A stretch of 64,000 bases of DNA from Pseudarthrobacter siccitolerans (GTDB lineage Bacteria > Actinomycetota > Actinomycetes > Actinomycetales > Micrococcaceae), in the NCBI RefSeq assembly GCF_001046895.1, contig NZ_CAQI01000059.1:1-64000 (forward strand), read 5' to 3'. Below are positions 15,918-24,693 of this stretch, one piece after another (within the stretch, counting starts at the first letter, position 1; every line of letters begins with the position of its first letter). The notes under the pieces were generated by a model that was not told where the DNA came from, did not search any database, and worked only from the letters and a program-made list of their open reading frames with translations. Made by a program: the position numbers and the translations under genes.

Positions 15918-17222
15918 TCAGACCTGCCCATCGATTAGTCGCTCGAGGCCCAGGAGCGCGGACTTGGCTGCATCAGTCCCGTGGCGGACAGTAAACCAGG
16001 ACGTCCCGAGTGTAAGCACGTCCAGGAGCACAGGCAAAGGCTCTTGGACCGGCGCTCCCTCTCCTGAACCGGAGGAGGGCTCACCGCCTCCCGTGACCGA
16101 GCGGTAGTGCTGCTCAAGGGCGTCCGCCCACTCGTCCCGCATCTCAACCAACGCGGGATAAAGTTCCGCATCGACCTGAACCCGCAACCCCATCCAGTGG
16201 TTGTCGACGAGGTCCTCCATTGTGGCGGCTATTGATTGGAAGTGCGCCTTTACGCGCTCGCGCTGGCTGCCTTTACCACGTATGTCGGCCAAGGCGATTG
16301 AATATGCAGATCGGTCAACCATTCGTTGGATCCCGAGAGCGCCCGCCATACGATAGAGGCCCGTCTTGGAGCCGAAGTAATGGAAAATTGCGCCGGTGGT
16401 CACCCCGGCCAACGATGCGATCTCCTTCAAGGAGGTCTTCCCGTAGCCGCTCGATGCAAATCGATGTAGTGCGATTGATGCCAGACGTTCCTCGAGTGCG
16501 GCATCACCATCGAGTAATTCGGAAGAGGTCCGCGCCTCCTGGCGCGTTTCCGCGCCCCCCTGCGGCTCGTCCTCAACGCCGGCCTCGAAGAGGGTCCCGG
16601 CAAGAAAGTCCATGAATGCCTGGACGACGATCGGGAGGCGCTCTACGCCCTGCCTGCGCATCCCAAACAACCAGATCCCGAGGACCAAGAGTTCGATAGT
16701 GGAGACGAGCTGGCGCTCCCTGTCGTTTTCCGGGCCGTGCTCATTCAGGCCTGCGACCGCCCAATACAGACGCTGGATGTCTTCACCGATGGTTTCCCGG
16801 ACCGCGAGCACTTCGGGGATATCCGCCTCGAGATCCCCGGCGAGGATGAGCCTGTGAAGTCCGATGTCGTCCCTTCCGCGGTGAGCGAGGACGCTCACGA
16901 GCGTGGTCAGGCGCGCCTCTAAGGACCCCTGGTGGGCGACCACGGCGAGGATGGGCCCGATTACCCGCTCTTTGAGTCGCATCCGCGCAGTCTCAACGAC
17001 AGATTGGAACAATCCACTCTTGGAGCCAAAGTAATAGTAGATGAGCGCAGAGGCGACACCAGCGTCGCTCGCCAGAGCACTGACCGCGGTATCCCCAAAC
17101 CCTCCGGTAGAAAACCGTCCGAGGGACGTTTCGAGGATTCGGCTGCGAGTCTCCTCCCAAACTGCTCCCTGTGGGCGGCCAGGTCGGCGTTTTCGCGCTG
17201 CAGTACGAGGGCGATTGGTCAC
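15918..17222 (-). CDS. Regulator with two tandem TetR DNA-binding units
   Basis: A 434-residue protein made of two complete TetR repeats. Unit 1 has its helix-turn-helix near residues 20-75 (RILETSLGRFSTGGFGDTAV, then VASALIYYYFGSKSGLF). Unit 2 repeats this near residues 243-300 (IALHRFASSGYGKTSLKEIA, then VTTGAIFHYFGSKTGLY). Each is followed by its own helical ligand domain. TetR proteins normally dimerise; one chain with two heads could act as a covalent pseudo-dimer or bind asymmetric sites. The start is GTG 17220-17222. Target unknown; nearby leftward genes and the ABC importer to the right are candidates. Confidence 0.88.
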   Translation of the reverse strand: MTNRPRTAARKRRPGRPQGAVWEETRSRILETSLGRFSTGGFGDTAVSALASDAGVASALIYYYFGSKSGLFQSVVETARMRLKERVIGPILAVVAHQGSLEARLTTLVSVLAHRGRDDIGLHRLILAGDLEADIPEVLAVRETIGEDIQRLYWAVAGLNEHGPENDRERQLVSTIELLVLGIWLFGMRRQGVERLPIVVQAFMDFLAGTLFEAGVEDEPQGGAETRQEARTSSELLDGDAALEERLASIALHRFASSGYGKTSLKEIASLAGVTTGAIFHYFGSKTGLYRMAGALGIQRMVDRSAYSIALADIRGKGSQRERVKAHFQSIAATMEDLVDNHWMGLRVQVDAELYPALVEMRDEWADALEQHYRSVTGGGEPSSGSGEGAPVQEPLPVLLDVLTLGTSWFTVRHGTDAAKSALLGLERLIDGQV

Positions 17223-17598
17223 AACTCACCCGCCATGTCTCCTACGAGCAGGTGAGGAATACAGGAAGTCCGGCCGCAAGGCTGAAGGTGGGGGCATTTC
17301 TCAGCAGTGCGATCCATCTTTTCTCCAAGATACGAAGCGTCCTGGACGCAGCGGTCAGGTCCGCACGTCGCTGGCCCAATCCAGGCAAAAGCCATCGTAT
17401 CGCATGGTCATCACCAAAGATTCGGGCCAGGAATCAGCTAGTCGTTGGAGCAGATCACCACTGACGAAGAACTTCATGACGCGAACATGTTGTCGCGGCG
17501 CCGGATGCCTGCGGCCCCGAGCGTGAGATCGACTCGACCAGGGTTCGTGCCACCTTGTTGGTGCTTGGCTGCTGTTGGCCGGGTTCCTGCCCGGTTTG
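17223..17598. other. 376-bp intergenic region
   Basis: This lies upstream of the tandem-TetR gene and downstream of the leftward ABC operon. It should contain the TetR-gene promoter. Frames on both strands are short, basic and featureless; no transposase or known-family segment was recognised and no strong terminator hairpin was seen. Confidence 0.4.
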
Positions 17599-19407
17599 TT
17601 AAACGGTCAATCGCATCTCTGGCACGGCATCGTAGAGAGCTTGGGTGTAAGGGTGCTTGGCGTTTCCGGAGATCGTTGCGGTGTTGCCCTGTTCGACGAT
17701 TTGTCCGTCTTTCATGACGATGGCGCGGTTGGCGAGGTTTCTTACGACTCCGAGGTTGTGCGTGATGAACAGGAGCGAGACGCCGCTCTGGCGCAGTTCG
17801 TCGAGGAGGTTGACGATTGTGGCTTGCACGGAGACGTCGAGTGCGGAGGTGACTTCGTCGCAGATGATGATGCTGGGGCGGGCGGCGAGGGCTCGAGCGA
17901 TTGCGACGCGTTGTTTTTCTCCACCGGAGAGTTGGCTGGGGTATTTTCCGAGGACTCGGGATGAGAGTTGTACTCGTTCGAGCAGTTCGGTGAGTTCGCC
18001 GGTTGTGGCGCGTGTTTCGCCGAGCATTTCCAAGGGACGTCCGATGATGGATCGGACGGTGTGTGAGGGGTTGAGTGAGCGGTCGGGGTTTTGGAAGACG
18101 ATCTGCACCTGTTGGAGTTGTTCACGGGTGCGGTCTTTCGCCTGCTTCGGGAGCGGCTCCCCGCGGAAGAGTATCTGCCCGTCCGAGGGCAGGTGCAGAC
18201 CGGCGATGCACCGGCCTGTGGTGGACTTCCCGCTGCCTGATTCTCCGACGATCGCGACGCAATCGGCGCTGCCGATGCTGAAGCTGACGTCCTCTACGGC
18301 CACGTTTCGACGGGCACCGTGCCCGTAGGTCGCGATGAGGTTGCGGACCTCGAGTTCGGGCACATCGGTGTCGGGGTTGACCATCTCCTCCCGGTTTCTC
18401 ACTTCTACCTTGACGGAGTGGGGGTGGAAGCATCGGATGTATCCGTCGCCGTGGGCAGGGGCAGCTGCAGGAAAGTGTTCAGCGCACATTTCTGTCGCGG
18501 CCGGGCAGCGGGTGCGGAAGAAGCATCCGCTCGGGCGCTCGCCCGGCTGTGCGGCTGTGCCTGGGATCCCCTTGATGGCCCGGCGAGTGATGACGCTGGG
18601 CACCGAATTCAATAGTTCGGCGGTATAGGGGTGCGTGGGGTCGCGGAAGATCTGCGTGCAGGAGCCTACTTCGACGAGTCGTCCGGAGTACATGACGCCG
18701 ACCCTGTGCGCGATCTCTTGAACCACCGCGAGGTCGTGGGTGACGTAGACGAATGCGGACTCGCGTCGTGCCGCGAGTTTGGAGACGAGTTCAATGATCT
18801 TTTTCTGGGACGTCGCGTCCAGCGCGGTCGTCGGTTCGTCGAGCACGATCACGCTGGGTCGTCCCACCAAAGCCATCGCGATCAGGATGCGCTGCTGTTG
18901 GCCTCCGGAGAGCTCGAACGGGTAGCGGTTAATGAAGCTTTCGTCGGCGGGGAGTTCCACTTCCCGAACTGCTTGGATGCATCTGGTACGCGCCTCGTTC
19001 ATTTCCACACCGTGCACGGTGAGTGTCTCGATCATTTGCGAGATGATTGTGCGGCGGGGGCTGAGGCCCTTGCTGGGGTCTTGTGGCACGTAGCTGATCC
19101 GTGAACCGCGAACGGTCCGCAAGCGCTGGGCGTCGAGGGTGGCCATATCGATGTCGCCGACTCGGATTCCGCCGGCGCTGATCCGTGCCCCGGTGCGTGC
19201 GAAGCCGAGAAGCCCCAGGGCGACACTGGACTTACCGCAACCGGATTCTCCGACGAGGGCGAAGATTTCGCCTCGAGAGACCTCGAAGCTGATCTGATCG
19301 ACGATCTCGATGCCGTGCTCGGTCTCGATCCGAAGGCCATGCACCTGCAGTACAGGTTCTTCGACAGGTCTGGCGCCGATGGGTAGTTGGGGTGCGGGAG
19401 CGCTCAT
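17599..19407 (-). CDS. Fused peptide-type ABC ATPase (DppD-DppF in one chain)
   Basis: A 602-residue protein with two complete ATP-binding cassettes, supplying both ATPase subunits of an oligopeptide/nickel-type importer. Cassette 1 has Walker A GESGCGKSS (about residue 53), signature LSGGQQQR, Walker B VIVLDEPTTALD and the Dpp-type C-terminal extension with CFFRTRCPAATEMC. Cassette 2 starts near residue 345 with Walker A GESGSGKST, signature LSGGEKQR and Walker B IIICDEVTSALD, but ends without a Cys-rich extension. It overlaps the upstream permease by 1 bp and is the last gene of the operon. The substrate is defined by the binding protein at 21343-22926 and is not evident. Confidence 0.93.
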   Translation of the reverse strand: MSAPAPQLPIGARPVEEPVLQVHGLRIETEHGIEIVDQISFEVSRGEIFALVGESGCGKSSVALGLLGFARTGARISAGGIRVGDIDMATLDAQRLRTVRGSRISYVPQDPSKGLSPRRTIISQMIETLTVHGVEMNEARTRCIQAVREVELPADESFINRYPFELSGGQQQRILIAMALVGRPSVIVLDEPTTALDATSQKKIIELVSKLAARRESAFVYVTHDLAVVQEIAHRVGVMYSGRLVEVGSCTQIFRDPTHPYTAELLNSVPSVITRRAIKGIPGTAAQPGERPSGCFFRTRCPAATEMCAEHFPAAAPAHGDGYIRCFHPHSVKVEVRNREEMVNPDTDVPELEVRNLIATYGHGARRNVAVEDVSFSIGSADCVAIVGESGSGKSTTGRCIAGLHLPSDGQILFRGEPLPKQAKDRTREQLQQVQIVFQNPDRSLNPSHTVRSIIGRPLEMLGETRATTGELTELLERVQLSSRVLGKYPSQLSGGEKQRVAIARALAARPSIIICDEVTSALDVSVQATIVNLLDELRQSGVSLLFITHNLGVVRNLANRAIVMKDGQIVEQGNTATISGNAKHPYTQALYDAVPEMRLTV

Positions 19408-20306
19408 TATCGGGTCCTTCCGCCCACGGAACGGGCAATTGAATCGGAAACTGTGGTGACGGATACTGTGAAGAGCGCGATGGCCACCGCCGGCACCACG
19501 ACTGAGATGGGCTGAGTGAGAAGACCGATCCGGTTTTCGTTGATCATGAGGCCCCAGTCCGCCGCCGGAGGCGATTGGCCGACACCGAGGAAACTAAGTC
19601 CTGCGTAGATGAGTGCTGCATAGCCCACCCGTGCACCGAAATCGGCGGCCAGTACGGAGCGGGTGTTCGGCAGGATCTCCCGTACGGCGACAGCGAGTCG
19701 GTTCTCGCCGCGTGCCAGCGCCGCCTCCACGTAATCAGAAGAGGCCGCATCCAGGGTTGCCGCGCGCGCCACCCGGATCGCGCCGGGCACGAGCACGACC
19801 GTCAGCGCGACAAGCGACGGCCCGGGGCCGGTGCCAAGGCTGGCCAAGATGAGCAGTGCGAGGATCATGGACGGCAACGACAGCACGACATCGACGATCC
19901 ACGTTATGACGAGATCGACTCTGCCACCGATCGAACCGGCGAGGGTGCCGACCAAGCCTCCAATGATCAACGAGATGAGGGGTGCCAGCAAGGACAGCAT
20001 GATCAGGGTGGCTCCGCCGTGCAGGAACCGGCTGAGGACATCGCGTCCGAGGTAGTCGGTACCCAGGAGATATGTGGCGTTCAGGGGTGCGAAAGGGCGC
20101 CCCACCACTTCCGTGATGCCGTACGGCGCAAGGAAAGGACCAACGATGACAACGATCAGGATCACCGCCATGGCAGCTACACCGAACCGTCCGCTCACCG
20201 TTCCCGTGGCGAGCCGGAGCACATTCCGCAACGCCCGCCCTGCCCGCCGCAACGGTACGGGGCGGGTGCTGGACGTGGTGGACGCGTTCTTGGACAGGGT
20301 CGTCAT
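19407..20306 (-). CDS. Peptide-type ABC importer permease (DppC-like)
   Basis: A 299-residue inner-membrane permease with about six helices. The DppC features are an N-terminal cytoplasmic tail, the first helix near residues 42-62, the periplasmic segment ending YLLGTDYLGRDVLSRFLHGG, and the ATPase-contacting EAA loop (YVEAALARGENRLAVAVREI, about residues 190-210). It pairs with the DppB-like permease whose stop codon overlaps its start (TGATG), with a good GGGGAGG ribosome site inside the upstream gene. It belongs to the leftward operon 22926-17599. Confidence 0.92.
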   Translation of the reverse strand: MTTLSKNASTTSSTRPVPLRRAGRALRNVLRLATGTVSGRFGVAAMAVILIVVIVGPFLAPYGITEVVGRPFAPLNATYLLGTDYLGRDVLSRFLHGGATLIMLSLLAPLISLIIGGLVGTLAGSIGGRVDLVITWIVDVVLSLPSMILALLILASLGTGPGPSLVALTVVLVPGAIRVARAATLDAASSDYVEAALARGENRLAVAVREILPNTRSVLAADFGARVGYAALIYAGLSFLGVGQSPPAADWGLMINENRIGLLTQPISVVVPAVAIALFTVSVTTVSDSIARSVGGRTR

Positions 20307-21346
20307 CAGAAAGCACCTCCCCGGCGGAGTTGCGGGTTGAGGACCATTGCCACCAGATCGGCGGCCAGGTTGCTGAGGATGTACGCGGCGCTGAGCAGGA
20401 TTGTGAGGCTGGCCACGGTCGTGATGTCGCGGGTGGAGACTGCCTGGACGAGCATCGTTCCCACACCCGGGTAGTTGAAAACGGTCTCGATCACGACCAC
20501 ACCACCGATGAGTGACCCCATCGCCAGACCCAGTACCTGCACCGAGGGTCCCAGCGAGTTCGGCAACACGTGACGGAGGAGGAGGGTGCGGCTCGGCACT
20601 CCCCGGAGCACCGCCATCTGCACGAAATCGGACTGCAGCACATCAATAGTCGACGCCCGCACCAAGCGAGTCACCTGACCGGCACCCACTATCAGCATCG
20701 TCAGCACCGGAAGCACGAGAAGGTTCGGTTGCTCCAACGCCGTCATCCTTGGGTTCAGGAGCGAAACGCTCGGCAGGACTTTGAGCCAGCTCGCGAAGAT
20801 GACTACCAGGAACGTCCCGACGACGAACTCCGGCGTCGATAAGAACCACATCGTGCTGGTGCCCACGACACGATCGATCATCGTGTCTTTCAACATCGCG
20901 GACCAAGTACCCAGCGCCAATGCCACCGGGACGAGCAGTATCAACAAACACCCGGTGAGAACCAGGGTATTCCCCAACCGTGATCCCACAAGATCCGCGA
21001 CCGGCTGATGGGTCACCATCGACACTCCCAGATCCCCTTGCAGCAGCCCCGTAAGCCAGCCCCAGTACCGCACCACGACGGGCTGATCCAACCCCGCCGC
21101 CTGCAGCGCGGCCTGAAGCGCGGCGGGATCGCCGGCGTTAACCCCCAAGGCAACCTCCGCCGCATTCCCTGGAAGCAGATTCGCACCAAAAAACACCAGA
21201 ACAGATACCGCCAACAGAGTCACCACACCAGTACCGATCCGCACCAGCACATAACGCACAAGCGGAGGCAAGGACCCCGGGCCGCGCCGTCCGGTCCTCG
21301 TTACCGGGGGCGTGGCCGCCGGGGGCGTAGTCACCGTGGTCGTCAT
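20306..21346 (-). CDS. Peptide-type ABC importer permease (DppB-like)
   Basis: A 346-residue permease of the DppB class. After a Thr/Pro-rich cytoplasmic tail (about 25 residues) comes the usual RYVLVRIGTGVVTLLAVSVL first helix, and the substrate-side segment NAGDPAALQAALQAAGLDQP typical of this class. The ATPase-contacting loop is present as DFVQMAVLRGVPSRTLLLRH. Its ATG overlaps the binding-protein stop by 4 bp (ATGA). It works with the permease at 19407-20306. Confidence 0.92.
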   Translation of the reverse strand: MTTTVTTPPAATPPVTRTGRRGPGSLPPLVRYVLVRIGTGVVTLLAVSVLVFFGANLLPGNAAEVALGVNAGDPAALQAALQAAGLDQPVVVRYWGWLTGLLQGDLGVSMVTHQPVADLVGSRLGNTLVLTGCLLILLVPVALALGTWSAMLKDTMIDRVVGTSTMWFLSTPEFVVGTFLVVIFASWLKVLPSVSLLNPRMTALEQPNLLVLPVLTMLIVGAGQVTRLVRASTIDVLQSDFVQMAVLRGVPSRTLLLRHVLPNSLGPSVQVLGLAMGSLIGGVVVIETVFNYPGVGTMLVQAVSTRDITTVASLTILLSAAYILSNLAADLVAMVLNPQLRRGGAF

Positions 21347-22926
21347 TTATTCACCGTCACGTCGGTGAAGTCATAATCGCCGAACGGCGAACGCATATTG
21401 GTCTGGAATCCGGTGACACTCTCCGAGCTGGCGGTGACGATGTTGTAGAACGCGGGAATGATGTAGGGGCCGTCGTTGTACATTTTGGTTTGAGCTTCGA
21501 TGAGATGTGTCCGCTGGATAGCGGGGTCGCTTGTCGAGATTGCAGCCTCGTACGCACTCAGGAAGTCAGAGTCGCCCCAGCTTGTTTCGCTCAGTCCCGC
21601 GTCGATCGACTTCCGGCTCATCCTACTGTTGATCTGGGAGGCGATGGGGCGACCTCCCCAGACTGTCGGGGACCACTGCTTGTCGTTCTGCGGGATCGCG
21701 TAGAACTCCGCGGCCGGCGTCTGCTTGACGTTGATCGTGACCCCAGCTTTGGCTGCCGACGCGGCGAAGAGCGTGACCATTTCGCTGGTACCCGGGCCGA
21801 TGTTCGTCGTCGGCAACGTCAGGGTCAGGTTTTCGTAACCGGCTTCCCTAAGCAGTTCTCGCGCACGTTCCGGGTCGTAGGTGAGCTGGGGCAGCTTCGC
21901 GAAGCTGGGATCGAACCAGCCGAACAGATCGTTTCCAATCGTCGCGTTGCCGCCGTAGGCGTTGCTCACCACCTGCTCACGATCAATAAGAAGGCGCATC
22001 GCCTCCCGCACCCGAGGGTCGTCAAAGGGCTTCATCTTGGTGTTCATGCGGATACCCACCCAGCTTCCTGACGGCTGATTGGAAACTGTGAGTCCGGCCC
22101 CTTCAAGCTGCGGGATCCCGCTGAACGGAACGCCGGAAATCGCGTCAACCTGGCCGGACATAAGTGCGTTCACACGAGTCGTTTCATCATTGATGGAATC
22201 AATCTCGACCGAGGCCAGCTTCGGAGCACCGTCCCAGTAGTCGTCGTTCCGCACGAACGTTGACTGCTGGCCCGGTGTAAAGGACTTGAACTTGAACGGC
22301 CCGGTACCGACCGGGTGTTCGAAACTCGTCGTCCCGTCCTTGATGATCAGTGCATTAATGTCGACAAGTGACTCTGGGTACAGGAAGTTCGGCGCGGTGA
22401 GCGGGATCTCCAAGGTCAGATCATCGACCTTCTTAAGGTTGGCGCGATCCACGTTTGACCACAAATTAAAGGCCCAGGTCACTTTCTCGACGTTGTAGTT
22501 CGTCGTGTAGATGACATCATCGGCCGTGAGCGGGGTGCCGTCATGCCACGTCACGCCACTTCGGAGCTTCAACGTCCAGACTGATCCGTCCCCGTTTGGA
22601 ATGAGCGACTCAGCCAGCACGTTCTCGACAATCTTGTCGCCGGTGCCCATCCGCACCAGCGGCTCGAAGATCTGGAAAGCCCGCGCGATACTCACGTCGG
22701 CGTCCATATGCGTCGGATTCAGGGTTTCCGTGCTCCCAACGCCGAGCACCCCGACCCGGAGTACGCCATTACTATCCGCCGAGGTGGACGTGTCCGAGCT
22801 GGATGCTCCCGGGGTGCATCCCGTCAGGGTGCCAACTCCCGTAAGCACAAGGACGCCAACGGCGGCCGCAGCAGCCAAGCGACGACGGCCAAAAGCAATC
22901 CTTGTCGATGTAGATGAACGGGTCAT
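21343..22926 (-). CDS. ABC importer substrate-binding lipoprotein (SBP family 5)
   Basis: A 527-residue extracellular lipoprotein. The signal peptide has an Arg-rich start, a hydrophobic core and lipobox LTGC (Cys near residue 37), followed by a Ser/Thr linker. Family-5 features include ETLNPTHMDADVSIARAFQI and DGSVWTLKLRSGVTWHDGTP with LTADDVIYT. Ligands for this family include peptides, nickel chelates, opines and plant or sulfur compounds. First gene of the ABC operon; the flavin monooxygenase upstream suggests its ligand may be what that enzyme oxidises. Confidence 0.92.
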   Translation of the reverse strand: MTRSSTSTRIAFGRRRLAAAAAVGVLVLTGVGTLTGCTPGASSSDTSTSADSNGVLRVGVLGVGSTETLNPTHMDADVSIARAFQIFEPLVRMGTGDKIVENVLAESLIPNGDGSVWTLKLRSGVTWHDGTPLTADDVIYTTNYNVEKVTWAFNLWSNVDRANLKKVDDLTLEIPLTAPNFLYPESLVDINALIIKDGTTSFEHPVGTGPFKFKSFTPGQQSTFVRNDDYWDGAPKLASVEIDSINDETTRVNALMSGQVDAISGVPFSGIPQLEGAGLTVSNQPSGSWVGIRMNTKMKPFDDPRVREAMRLLIDREQVVSNAYGGNATIGNDLFGWFDPSFAKLPQLTYDPERARELLREAGYENLTLTLPTTNIGPGTSEMVTLFAASAAKAGVTINVKQTPAAEFYAIPQNDKQWSPTVWGGRPIASQINSRMSRKSIDAGLSETSWGDSDFLSAYEAAISTSDPAIQRTHLIEAQTKMYNDGPYIIPAFYNIVTASSESVTGFQTNMRSPFGDYDFTDVTVNK

Positions 22927-22952
22927 GATTATCCTTCAGTTTTGAGTGGAGC

Positions 22953-22972
22953 AAGCGTTTTCGGTGACGCTT
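22953..22972. other. Small inverted repeat between monooxygenase and ABC genes
   Basis: AAGCGT and ACGCTT are separated by 8 bases in the 98-bp gap between the monooxygenase stop and the binding-protein start, both leftward. No T-run follows, so it is not a classical terminator. It could set an mRNA processing boundary or be an operator. Weak evidence. Confidence 0.25.
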
Positions 22973-23024
22973 CTACAAGGGAGATGTGGGAGATGACCAT
23001 GTGTGGTCCGAACCCGTCCGGCCG

Positions 23025-24416
23025 TTATGGACGCCCCGCGAGGTGTGTCAGCACGGGTTGCGGTTTCGCTGTCTGGGCGACTCGGTAGTCCGGGCCGTAT
23101 TGGTCGCGAGCTCCGAGATGTTCGCGGAGGGTGGTGCCTTCATAGTCCCGGTGGAACAGCCCGCGATCCTGCAGGATCGGGATGACCTGGTCGACGAAGG
23201 CGTCGATGCCGTCCCGGTACACGTCAATGCATAGCCAGAATCCGTCGATGGCACCTGACTCGAACCATTCCTGCATGTGATCGGCTGCTTCGGTCGCGGT
23301 TCCGACCTTCGTGGGATGCTCGGCGAAGACACCTTGGGCGAGGATGTCGCGGACGCTCCACCCCTCGCTTGCGAGGGCGTGCGCTCGAATGCTGCGCGCC
23401 TGAATCCAGCCTGGTGCGTCAGGGTTAGGGGCGCGGAGCGCGCCGAACTCAGACGGCTGCAGGACCCGGTCCAGGTCAGCCATGCTCAGCGGCACCCCAA
23501 GCAGTTCGCCCAGTTGCGGCAACCACTGGGGTAGGCGTGAAGCTACGAGCGATGCTCGCCGGTCAAGTGCCTCTCGCTTGGTCGGGCCGATGGTGGGACT
23601 AAACCCGGCCACGTACTTCACCTCGTCGGGGTCCCGTCCCGCTTCGGCCGCGTACCGGCGGATCGTTTCCCGGCAGGCCCCTGCCTCCTCGATCGAGGAC
23701 GCGAGGCCGACGGCGAGATCCGCGTAGCGTCCGGCGAGTGCGAAGGAGTTATCTCCAAGGCCGGACTGCACGATGACGGGCTGGCCCTGTTCAGAGGGCG
23801 GGATATAAAGAGGCCCCCGTGAGTTCACGTATTTGCCTTCAAAGCTGACGGGCGCGACCTCACCGGGCCTCGTGTACTCCCCGGTCTCCTGGTCGTGAAC
23901 CCACGCCTCGCGGCCCCAACTCGCCCACAACGACTGAACCAGTTCGATACTCTCCCGGGCCCGCCCATAGCGGTCCTCACCAGACAGCACTTCGGACCCG
24001 TAGTTCGCAGCGACATCAGGATAACCGGATGCCACCGCATTCCAGGCCGCGCGCCCATGACTGATGTAATCGACGGTCTTCAGCTGCTGCGCCAGAGAAT
24101 ACGGGTGGTTGTACGTCGTCGATGCGCTTGCCACGAACCCGATTCGATCGGTCGCCCGCGCAAGAATGGCCATGTGAATCATGACATCAGGTGTCATATC
24201 AGGCCCATAATGCTCAAAGTCTTTTACTTCGTGATAGGGGCCGTTGGGGAAGAAGAGGAACTGGAGTTTGCCTCGCTCTGCCGCCTGGGCGTACCTGATC
24301 CGCGTGTCGTAGTCCAAGTACTCGACGGGGTCCACTCCTGGTGCACGCCACGAGTCAGGCTGGGTGCCGGACAAATTGCCTAACTCCATACCAAGAATCA
24401 TCTGTTTTACTGTCAT
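23025..24416 (-). CDS. LLM-class FMNH2-dependent monooxygenase (NtaA/SnaA/DszA family)
   Basis: A 463-residue flavin monooxygenase of the bacterial luciferase fold. It uses FMNH2 from a separate reductase to oxidise C-N or C-S compounds. Seen here: YLDYDTRIRYAQAAERGKLQ, ILARATDRIGFVASASTTYN, and AWNAVASGYPDVAANYG, the diagnostic W-N-x-V-T/A-S segment of the NtaA/SnaA/DszA group, plus SPTIGPTKREALDR. ATG 24414-24416 is preferred because AAAGGA precedes it; an upstream in-frame start would add a 13-residue basic extension. No flavin reductase is encoded nearby. Probable partner of the ABC importer downstream. Confidence 0.9.
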   Translation of the reverse strand: MTVKQMILGMELGNLSGTQPDSWRAPGVDPVEYLDYDTRIRYAQAAERGKLQFLFFPNGPYHEVKDFEHYGPDMTPDVMIHMAILARATDRIGFVASASTTYNHPYSLAQQLKTVDYISHGRAAWNAVASGYPDVAANYGSEVLSGEDRYGRARESIELVQSLWASWGREAWVHDQETGEYTRPGEVAPVSFEGKYVNSRGPLYIPPSEQGQPVIVQSGLGDNSFALAGRYADLAVGLASSIEEAGACRETIRRYAAEAGRDPDEVKYVAGFSPTIGPTKREALDRRASLVASRLPQWLPQLGELLGVPLSMADLDRVLQPSEFGALRAPNPDAPGWIQARSIRAHALASEGWSVRDILAQGVFAEHPTKVGTATEAADHMQEWFESGAIDGFWLCIDVYRDGIDAFVDQVIPILQDRGLFHRDYEGTTLREHLGARDQYGPDYRVAQTAKPQPVLTHLAGRP

Positions 24417-24693
24417 AGAAAGTCCTTTCCGCAGATGCGGCAGAGCGCGGGGCACGCGACCTGGCCACGCCAGCGGGTCATTCAGGGGCGGCCGGGAATG
24501 TCAGATGCCCAGGCGACGGGAGATCGCGTAATAGGACTGTATAGAGGCATGGCCACGCAGCGTTATCGCAATGATGTCGTTTAAGTTGTTCAATCGCGCC
24601 AAAAAAGTTTTTATAGATCCATCGCGCAGAACAACGGGGCGCGACAGAGCCTGCTCCCGTGTCCTTGCAAATCCCATGAGGCTGGTTTTTGAC

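Noticed and set aside
17171..17464. 97-codon + strand frame upstream of the tandem-TetR gene
   Set aside because: Begins inside the TetR gene on the other strand and shows no family similarity or ribosome site.
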